From: Euptelea pleiosperma
Lineage: Eukaryota > Streptophyta > Magnoliopsida > Ranunculales > Eupteleaceae
Length of the DNA: 64,000 bases
Direction: 5' to 3'
NCBI GenBank assembly: GCA_035048495.1
Contig: CM068543.1
Coordinates: 31,344,096-31,408,095, forward strand
Position numbers and translations under genes: made by a program
The notes under the pieces: generated by a model
Seen by the model: the letters and a program-made list of their open reading frames with translations, nothing else
What the model was told of the DNA's origin: nothing
Database searches by the model: none
Shown here: positions 53,093 to 64,000 of the stretch, one piece after another
How the letters are laid out: the number at the start of each line of letters is the position of its first letter
Position numbering within the stretch: position 1 is the first letter of the stretch

Positions 53093-53397
53093 GGGCGTGT
53101 TTAATTGACAAGTGGGAAATTGCATTTTCCTTGGGAAAACACAACTGTCCATTGTTAGATAGCCATTTTAAATCTGTATAATTTTCCGTACTGAACCATT
53201 TAGATCTGGATAATTTTCCTACTAAGCCCAGAATTCATTTCCCATCCAAATAGGTGAGAATTCATTTCTACCTGAAAATGCGCTATTATTTTCTCACATG
53301 ATTGAAATATGTGTTCTCAATTGCAATCAATCAACTATTTAAGACCTTTCCCATATGTATTTTCTCGGGAAAATTTTATGTGCAATCAAACATGCCC
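53093..53397. mobile_element. PIF/Harbinger-like MITE, TSD TTA
   Basis: Ends GGGCGTGTTTAATTG and CAATCAAACATGCCC, flanked by TTA (53090-53092 and 53398-53400). Inner blocks GGAAAATGC/TTTTCTC are inverted. 305 bp, no ORF. Confidence 0.7.
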
Positions 53398-53439
53398 TTA
53401 TAGTATTGAATCACCTACTGAATCCTTTTACTTTATACT

Positions 53440-53475
53440 AGTAAATAGCCCGTGCCCTCGACATTCTCAACAATA
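53440..53475 (-). mobile_element. possible Helitron 3' terminus
   Basis: On the minus strand GTCGAGGGCACGGGCTATTTACTAGTA resembles (in its GGGCACGGGC and ACTAG core) the two termini at 55661-55687 and 55820-55846. Helitrons end in a short hairpin followed by CTRR; here CTAG. Borders of the element are not known. Confidence 0.3.
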
Positions 53476-53749
53476 GTGTTTGATATCTGACTGTCCACAT
53501 TAAATAGATAGATTTGATCAACCACCTTTTATCTTATGAAGCCGGATAAGATAAGGAATAAGACAATTGAGCTGTTTTGTTATATAGATTTTGACTTGAC
53601 TTCACATCCTCAATTTACGAGGAAACTTGTTCCATGTTTCCCTCTCCGATGGATTCCAACCATTGACCAACTGTACCATTGATTCAAGAAGCATGATTGA
53701 TACTCTTGGATACAAAGTGCTTTTAACTCTCCATTCAGTGGTTAGTGGT

Positions 53750-53936
53750 CATCATGGTTCGAAATCTCTGGGATCGAGGCCAGATTGGTGGGTTCCAATC
53801 CAGAACGGGATCGGTTTATCTCGCCCGATAGAAGGTATGACTTCTTTGGGAAACAGTGATCTTGGGCGAGATGATCCAGTTTTTGGATCAGATCGTGGGC
53901 TCCGACCGGGATTGGCCGAGACTTCAAACTATGATG
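53750..53936. mobile_element. small foldback element
   Basis: CATCATGGTTCGAAATCTC at the left is inverted as GAGACTTCAAACTATGATG at the right, about 187 bp apart. No clear target duplication. An ORF of 113 codons spanning it has no domain. Confidence 0.4.
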
Positions 53937-54256
53937 GTCAGCTAAGCAATTCCTATTTCAGAAATTAATTTTTGATCCCCCAACAACTCGGCACAAGTAT
54001 ATCCAGAACCCACCAGACTAGTAGTCGGGTGTGACTTACATATGGACCCAGGTCCAGCCAAATCGACAAGTAGACTGGTAACGAGCTACCTGATCCTGGT
54101 ACTTACTACAAACTTGTATACCACGGTAGCTAGGCACAAGGGAGTGCATATTTGCATACCCCATTTCCTGTCGGGGCGGACTCCTGCCTGGGGCACACCC
54201 CAAAAAGAGAGATCTTTCCCTAAAACAAGTAAAACTTGGCTAATTAGCGACGGTCA

Positions 54257-54400
54257 CTGACCGCCAACAATATGAGCCACGTGGCACTTTTTTAGAGGAC
54301 ACTGACCGTATGGATGTTTGGCCAATCCCTAAGTAGACCTACAAACCAAAAATCAGCTTGATTAGTGATTTCAAACCTTCTGATCTTGCTACCAAAAAAG
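54257..54400. mobile_element. half copy of foldback family F1
   Basis: ATATGAGCCACGTGGCAC, CTGACCGTATGGATGTTTGG and CAAAAATCAGCTTGATTAG match the left arm of F1. It stops at about 54390 where a different inverted-repeat sequence starts. Confidence 0.55.
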
Positions 54401-54615
54401 GGTTTTCCCGGTGGCTATAAACGGCCGCATAAACCGCCGAAAATTTGTAAAAGGCCAACACCGACAGTTTATAACCAGCCAAATATAGTCTTTCCCTGAC
54501 AGTTATAAAACCGCTAGTGTTGGCCTTTTACCTACATCGTCGACAAATTTCCAGTGATTTTATAACTGCTGGGGAAAGTGTAACACCATCGGTTAAAAAC
54601 CGTCAGGGAATCCAG
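54401..54615. mobile_element. inverted-repeat sequence with CACTA-like start
   Basis: GCTACCAAAAAAGGGTTTTC resembles a decayed CACTACNAGAAAA terminus of CACTA elements. Inside, AAAGGCCAACACCGACAG and CTAGTGTTGGCCTTT are inverted. Truncates the F1 copy at its left. Low certainty. Confidence 0.3.
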
Positions 54616-54779
54616 TCAAAATTTTTAAAAATATAAAACAATGCACTTAATACGTTGGTTTTTTTTTTAATGTAATTTTTTTAAAAATGTACTAGTAATG
54701 ATGAGTCATTGTAACTGATCTAATAAAACAAACAAAAATACATGTCTTTATATACCATGCCAATGAGTATTGAGAAAAT

Positions 54780-55625
54780 GGTAGTTAGAATTTATGAGAA
54801 ATTTCTTGTGGGGTGGCAAAGGGGATGGTTGGAAGATTAGTTTAGTGAAGTGGAAGGTGGCTACGAAATCTAGAAAGATGGAGGGTTGGGTATATAGAGA
54901 TATACGTAGCATGAATGAGGCTCTTAAAGGAAAATGGTTATGGAGATTTGGGATTAAGAGGGATAGCTTATGGCATGGGGTAATCGCCGATAAGTATGGG
55001 GAAATTACCATGGGGTGGATTAGTGGTAGGCAAAGGGGTTCGTATGGGTGTGGAGTGTGGAGAGGTATTATGAATTGGTTACAAAACTTTGATGAAGGGG
55101 TGGTGTTTAGAATAGGAAGGGGTGATAAGGTGGTGTTTTGGGATGATAGATGGTGTGCAGAGATAAATCTTAGGACTGTATCGTGATCTTTACCTTGTTT
55201 CTAATAAGAGGTCAGTTACTGTAAGTGAGAAGCATGTTACAGGGGTAGGTCAACCAGCATGGGAGTTTGGCTTCCGGCGTCATCTCTATGACTGGGAGAT
55301 GACCAGGTTGTCTGAGCTTCTAATCAAGGTAGGAGAAACTCCTATTGGTAGTTCGAGGAATGAGTCTAGGTGGTGAACTCTCGAGAAAACAGACACATTC
55401 TCAATGGATTCTTTCTATGGGGCACTAGAGATAGGGGAAGTTGAGCCATTCCCTACAGCTAAGATTTGGGGAAGTAGAGTGTCATCCAAAGTTCAGTTCT
55501 TAGTATGGTGCGTTGTGAGAGGTCAGCTTCAGATTATGGACTTTTTATAGAGGAGAGGAGTGGGTGTCATAAATCATTGCCCGATATGTTTGTGCGGTGG
55601 AGAGTCAGTGAATGGTGGATCTCAG
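54780..55625 (+). pseudogene. L1-type LINE, 3' end of ORF2 with zf-RVT domain
   Basis: The frame from 54794 reads MRNFLWGGKGDGWKISLVKW, then EALKGKWLWRFG and VVFWDDRWC, the conserved C-terminal part of plant L1 ORF2 after the RT. Past a TGA at 55184-55186 and further breaks, FRRHLYDWEMTRLSELL, PTAKIWGSRVSSKVQFLVWC and INHCPICLCGGES form the zf-RVT zinc-binding motif. The 5' RT and endonuclease parts are missing, as is usual for LINE truncation, and the copy is dead. Confidence 0.85.
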
Positions 55626-55847
55626 CTAGTCACACCCAATTTTGAAAAATGCTTTGTTGAGTGTCGTGGGCACGGGCCACCTACTAGTCTATATAACAAA
55701 ACAGGAAAGTTGTCTCCCCTTCTTATAGGCTTCATAAAGAAGGGCAGAGATCTTATCCCCCAACTGAATGGTGGATCTCAGCCACTCACACCTAATTTTG
55801 ACAAATGCTTTGTCGATGAGTGTCGTGGGCACGGGCCACCTACTAGT
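55611..55847 (+). repeat. tandem pair of about 80-bp repeats ending in a Helitron-like hairpin
   Basis: Units at 55611-55688 and 55767-55847 share AATGGTGGATCTCAGC, ATGCTTTGT and GTCGTGGGCACGGGCCACCT plus ACTAGT. The GTGG...CCAC stem followed by CTAG is the shape of a Helitron 3' terminus. The second unit has an extra GAT. About 80 bp of unrelated sequence separates them. Confidence 0.6.
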
Positions 55848-56104
55848 AAAGTAACAAAACATATCTAAGCAAGTTTATACCCTAAAGAGTGAACAAACAC
55901 CAAATGGTCATGATTGAATCGTCGGTAATTCTCTTTTAAGCAATGTGTCAGCATCACATATAAAGATAGAACTTGAAAATAAAATGTCCACAAATGTTTT
56001 AGATTTATATAACCACCAATTTGTAAGGAAAAGATATGACATAGAAATTAACTATGAATGTCATCACCAGAGCCATCTCCATAAGGCATTTTTTATGTTT
56101 TATA
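55848..56104. other. no gene seen
   Basis: AT-rich sequence between the Helitron-like repeats and copia copy B. Confidence 0.35.
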
Positions 56105-56941
56105 TGAAATTTCATCGGTCCATTCTCTTTAACTCAATATACCTAGAAGGAGGGTTGATTAGGTATTTAAAATTATTTATACCTACATAGTTTTATTGGT
56201 CTGTGGTAAGGGAATAAAATCGCATGCCTTAGTTGTTTGACAAAGATTATCACAATCGACTCAAATCAAATATACCTCCGTGGTATATTATCTTTTTGTC
56301 ATTTGATCTAATCAAGATAGATTCGGAATACAAACAAACAATTGCACAAGACAAGAATTTTTACGTAGAAACCTTAGCCAAAGAAAAACCATTGGACCAC
56401 GTCTAGACGGAAAGTATCACTAACTGAAAAGTTAAACGAAACAAAGGTTACCTACGCAGCACAGTTGCAAATACAGCTTCCAACCTTAGCCAAGGCCTAC
56501 TAGCGATGCATCCACGTCCTCTGAATCAAAGCTACGAATCCACGCGCGTCCTTCTAGCCAAGAAGCCTTGTCCGCTTATTCAATTTAGTACACCATAAAC
56601 CTACCGTCTATCGGCTCCTCTGATCTTAATTCTTAACACTCCCGTATTTGCAGAAGGTGAAGGATTCAGTACACCCTGAACCCTAAGTTGCTCAAATGGT
56701 GTTGAGTCACACTAGTACACTCAGGCTACTAGGTCGAATAAAGAAGTGGAAGACCTAAGCTGAGGTAAAGATCAAGCACTTAGCTTTGATCAAGAAGAGA
56801 ACAAGCTCACAAGATGTGAATGGAAAATAAGCTTCTTGCTCTTCGAATAGACACTCTAATAAATAAAACATTTTTCTTCTCTCTTGAAGATTGAGTCACT
56901 CTATGTCTCTGTGTGTGTTTAGAGAATGCATAGAAGGGTTG

Positions 56942-56949
56942 TATTTATA
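56942..56949 (-). promoter_or_regulatory. TATA box of copia copy B LTR
   Basis: Minus-strand TATAAATA followed by CAACCCTTCTATGC, the same context as 21542-21549 in copy A. Confidence 0.65.
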
Positions 56950-57029
56950 GAATTTCAAGACCCTGAGTCGTGCAGAACGTGGGATAATGGAACCAAGAAT
57001 TTTGGATCTGAGAAGGACCAATTCTGTGC

Positions 57030-57375
57030 ATGGTCCAATCGATTGTACACTAGGTCCAATCGATTGGGCCATGTCCAATCGATTGGGCTCAATAAGATTT
57101 ATATTCTGAAGGCTCCAATCGATTACACAGGGTTCTCTAATCGATTTGACTCAGATAAGTTTATGTCCCGAAGGCTCCAATCGATTTCACAGAGTCTCCA
57201 ATCGATTTGACTCAAATAAGTTTTTGTCCCGAAGGCTCCAATCGATTTCACAGAGTCTCCAATCGATTGGGCTGAAATGAGTTTCTGCCTCGTGGCTTCC
57301 AATCGATTATACAGAGTCTCCAATCGATTGGGCCATGTCCAATCAATTGGGGATAAGTGTCCAATCGATTGGACT
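57030..57375 (-). repeat. array of CAATCGATTG palindromes in copy B LTR
   Basis: About thirteen sites of the CCAATCGATTGG class (some CAATCGATTT or CTAATCGATTT) within about four tandem units of roughly 60-70 bp that also contain GTCCCGAAGGCTCC. It ends about 85 bp upstream of the TATA box on the minus strand. Confidence 0.88.
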
Positions 57376-57717
57376 ATCCCATTAGTCAATTTTATTGACT
57401 TAGACTCGAGTAGGTCCAATGACTAAGTTTGACCATTATATTTTGTTCATTTTAACCAACTCCTATGGCCACTAAGTCACTTACCTTCCTAATCGAGCGT
57501 ACATGATCGTTTAACTGACAAATTGGCAGTTACTCAGATGACTCCTGTCGTCAACAGTCTGATTCTTACTATCTTTGTCTTTTAGTCTTCACATAGTTGG
57601 CAAAGTATGCGTACCACTACATCTCCACACTACACTTGTGCTCATAGGAACGGTTACAAGAATGTTTTTATGTTAAACGGAATCTTTGCCAAATTGAATA
57701 TGAAAATATTTCTTACA

Positions 57718-57729
57718 ATCTCCCCCTTT
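57718..57729 (-). promoter_or_regulatory. polypurine tract of copia copy B
   Basis: Minus-strand AAAGGGGGAGAT immediately precedes the LTR start TGTAAGAAA. Confidence 0.75.
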
Positions 57730-58314
57730 GATAATTCCGTAACAAAAAACATTTAATCATATATGAGGTAAAAAAATAGAAAATACAATCCCACCCCCTT
57801 ACTCGTTACATGATTAACTCACTATCTCACACTCTCTCGAAGATAATCAAACAGATATAAGGTAATGGCTTTTGATCTGTTTCCTGCACATTCTACTAAC
57901 AATACATACTATGTAATATCATCGGCAATCAATATATCATTAAAATGCAGTGAGTTAAATATGCACATCACAAATAGAGAAATTTGAAAAAATAATAAAA
58001 ATTTTCTCCCCCTAAATTTCTCTCCCCCTTATCTTATGCATCAACTTATTTTTACCGCTATGATTTTCTCTCCCCCTTTTTGTCACAAATTAACAAAGAT
58101 ACAGAAATATAAGCAAATAACAAGCATGCAATGTATATCATCATGAAGAACAAGTGCATATATACATACAAACCAAAATGCATACTGGTTTATACCATGT
58201 AACACATAAGTAACACAAACAGAGTATAACCATACACAATCAGAGTTTATCAGTGTACAATAATAACAAAAAAAGAAACACCCGATAACTCTCAAGAAGT
58301 CTCTCTCTGGGAAT

Positions 58315-58725
58315 CTATGTAGATGGACCAGTACCATCATGCTGATCAGGGCCATGAGCTGGTGGATGTTGTCCAAAGCCCATCATGGTAAACTGATACT
58401 CCATGTAACGTTGCATATCATACATGGAGCCTGACATCCTCTCATGTCCTCCTCTAAACAGAGAAAGCTCTGATCCGTCCTCTCCTCATGCACTGTGAGT
58501 CGCTGATCGAATCCCATCAACTGATGATGAAGAGACTCAAAGGAGTAAGGAGCATGCATCTCTGGAGGCTGGACAAAGGATAGATGTGGCTCTGGGGATG
58601 CATCTCAGTATTTGTCTGCTGACCGCCCAGCTCAGTATCATCTCCCAAGTCACAATCGAACATATCGTCAAAATGGGAGAGCAAACCTCCTCAGTAGCTT
58701 GAATCGGTACATCCAAATTCAGCCT
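58315..58725 (-). pseudogene. accessory ORF tail of copia copy B (frameshifted)
   Basis: On the minus strand a frame reads SLHHQLMGFDQRLTVHEERT and on to FLCLEEDMRG, then shifts; in another frame it ends DGTGPST-TAG at 58315-58317, as in copy A. The upstream part corresponds to DDIFDEDLGD-type sequence of copy A. It is not interrupted by an insertion, which makes it the reference for the Athila target site. Confidence 0.65.
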
Positions 58726-59230
58726 CTTTGTTCCTGATTCTCCAATCGAAAATTCTCACTCTTTACGAAGAGCTCAAAATAAGTGTAGTTAGTTGCATGG
58801 AAAATGAAGGTTGTATAGGAAGTGATAGTGAGCTTAGAAAAGTGTCCGAATTAGTTAGATTACCTCGTTCTTTGTTAAATATATTTGATGTTTTGAAAGT
58901 TCTTAATATCTTTATTAAGTGGTTGTAGAGGAATTGTTAGTCAAATTTATTTTGAATGTCTAGGAAATTGTTAAAAATTGTTAGACAAGTTTGGAACTTG
59001 ATACAAGTCTAGAAAATTGTTGGAAGTTAGACTTGAGACTTGTAGAAAGTTGTTAGTCAAGCTTGAGACTTGTAATTTGTGTTTAATGTCTTTTGTACGT
59101 AGGAAAATGAGTTGGAAGGTTATATATATTAAATTTGAATTAGAGCAAGAAAGAGTGTGGGACATCCCCAACCTTTCTCTCTTGGTGGTTTGGCATCTTG
59201 ATTAACTTCTGTCCCCCGATCCCCGACCCT
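58726..59230. other. short direct repeats, no gene
   Basis: Between 58925 and 59075 a 25-30 bp motif (TTGTTAGTCAAGCTTGAGAC, GAAATTGTTAGACAAGTTTGG and variants) recurs four or so times. No coding potential recognised. Confidence 0.5.
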
Positions 59231-59740
59231 AAAATAAAACAGGCCCAAACAGCATCCTCAAAAAGAACACATTTTATAGTGCATGTTTTTCAGGTGTATC
59301 AGAAAAAAATTCATATCACAAGGGGCCTCCCACAAATTTACTAATCCATGGCTCTGCTTGGTATGCTGAAAGTGAATGCATTGTTGAAATGGTGAGTACT
59401 ATAAATAGAAATATTACTCTTTTGTACCAAGGAATACAAGACAGCATTTGTTTATGGGTAATCGGACGCCGAAAAATGTGGGGCCACCAAATGCATTTGT
59501 TTACGAGTACCATAACCCTTACTGCATTCAAAAACGCAAGAGAAACTGCTAAAATAAACTCAGAAATTAATAATTTAAGACAGATTATTATTACAACAGA
59601 CATCTACATCCACTTAATAGTCCTCAGTTCATAAAGTTAAAAACTCCTCTGAAGCAGCCGAACAAGTTCCCTCCAATAGTTCTGTGCATGGCTTCTTGAT
59701 GTATCCATTACTCCAGGATAATTCATACAAAATCCACCCT
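59231..59740 (-). other. 3' flank / probable 3' UTR of the poly(A) polymerase gene
   Basis: Lies just downstream of the stop codon at 59741-59743. No canonical AATAAA was found on the minus strand in the part I checked; the transcript end is not defined. Confidence 0.45.
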
Positions 59741-63280
<3,540 letters not shown>

Positions 63281-64000
63281 CTACAACAGAATCACATGTT
63301 AGAAACAGAACCACAAAATACACATTGAAACAAATCCAAAAGCAAATACCATGAGTAAACAAAGAAAACAAAGAAACGCTTGGAAATCACTCAAAACAAT
63401 CACTAATCATGTAACGCAATGCAAATAGAAAGTATATTAGATGGTGAATATACAGATCTTAGAGTTTCCTTTAAAACCAAAAGCAAATACGATGAGTAAA
63501 CAAAGAGGTAAAAACACTAACAAATAAACTACAAGTTACAAAGCTAGTTGTTCAAGGGCCAACAAATTCAATTAAAACCCCCATCTTTTTTTTTTTATAA
63601 GAAAGTACCTAATAAGAAGGGGCAGAACCCCTGAAAAAGTTACGAGAAGGGGAGTGGCTAAAACAGATATATATAAATATATAAATCTATATAGTCAAGG
63701 CACAACTAAAGCCACTTAGAAGGGTCAAGGCGAGGCGCGTTTAGTACGGCGTACGCATCAGACCAAGCTCCAGGCTCGCGCCTCACTAAAATACATGTTT
63801 TTTTTGTGAAAATTAGGTACATTGGCCTATTATATTAATTTGTTGCAACTTAATAAGTTGTTCGTTGTTACATACTATTGTTTCTTTTTTTACAAGTTAG
63901 ACAATTACAACCTAGTCTCTCTTCTACTCATAAAGAAAGAAAGAAAACCCTGGAATCTATTATGCAAACCGGAAGAGGAAAAGGCCAATTTGGAGGAGAC
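63281..64000 (-). other. intron of the poly(A) polymerase gene
   Basis: No exon was found between the acceptor at 63281 and the right edge; the next upstream exon must lie outside. It contains a poly(T) run at 63589-63597 and a GC-rich block near 63720-63780 (AAGGCGAGGCGCG, GGCTCGCGCCTCAC) that may be a short repeat insertion. Confidence 0.6.

Larger units (their letters stand above)
56105..57717 (-). mobile_element. 3' LTR of copia copy B
   Basis: 1613 bp from TGTAAGAAATATTTTC to ...GATGAAATTTCA on the minus strand. U3 has the ATCGAT palindrome array (57030-57375) and a TATA box at 56942-56949. The right-hand sequence around 56390-56480 and 56640-56790 is collinear with 21730-22200 of copy A. 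Confidence 0.8.
56105..58725 (-). mobile_element. 3' end of the large Ty1/copia element (copy B, inverted)
   Basis: On the minus strand this is collinear with copy A: accessory ORF tail (58725-58315), non-coding 3' region, polypurine tract (57729-57718) and 3' LTR (57717-56105). It lacks the Athila insertion and solo LTR found in copy A, so it shows both empty sites. Like copy A, it is only the 3' end of an element. Confidence 0.8.

Noticed and set aside
53627..53968. 113-codon ORF on the + strand
   Set aside because: It overlaps a small foldback element and has no recognisable domain.
57030..57375. CRISPR-like repeat-spacer pattern of ATCGAT palindromes
   Set aside because: The 'spacers' are themselves repeated in the tandem units and the array sits in an LTR.

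Overview
The window is a stretch of plant nuclear genome, almost certainly from a flowering plant: it has intron-bearing genes with plant-style GT-AG introns, a miR156/157-type microRNA locus, and dense nested plant LTR retrotransposons and MITEs. The species cannot be told from the sequence alone. Three loci look like host genes. They are (i) a tandem cluster of MIR157-like hairpins at about 26.55-27.19 kb (+) behind a TATA box, (ii) a small two-exon gene for a putative secreted, proline-rich 66-residue protein at 38.0-38.3 kb (-), and (iii) the 3' two-thirds of a nuclear poly(A) polymerase gene at 59.74-63.28 kb (-), whose 5' exons lie beyond the right edge.

Left third (1-22.4 kb): a nest of retrotransposons. 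The outermost unit is the 3' end of a large Ty1/copia element (copy A, + strand): the tail of an extra env-like ORF, a polypurine tract and a 3' LTR at 18149-22391. Three things sit inside it: the 3' LTR of a Ty3/gypsy Tat-like element (56-1481), a complete Athila-like Ty3/gypsy element on the minus strand (2060-17339, LTRs of about 2.94 kb), and an Athila-type solo LTR (18739-21379). The Athila copy has nearly identical LTRs, yet its single-frame gag-pol carries five in-frame stop codons and a mutated RT catalytic motif.

Middle (22.4-41 kb): MITEs and decayed fragments (LINE ORF1-like, copia RT/RNase H) surround the microRNA cluster and the small peptide gene. Several MITE families can be delimited by target-site duplications seen directly: MULE-like 9-bp, hAT-like 8-bp and PIF/Harbinger-like TAA/TTA. 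A full-length but mutated 5S rRNA sequence lies at 40137-40256.

Right third (41-59 kb): two complete but broken copia elements on the minus strand, Ale/Retrofit-like at 41229-45913 (TSD TGTTG) and Ivana/Oryco-like at 47189-52396 (TSD ATAGA). An L1-type LINE 3' fragment follows (54.78-55.62 kb), then a second copy of the large copia 3' end in opposite orientation (copy B, 56105-58725). Copy B keeps the 'empty' versions of two insertion sites that are occupied in copy A, which lets the nesting be read at base level. From 59.7 kb on the sequence is poly(A) polymerase gene.
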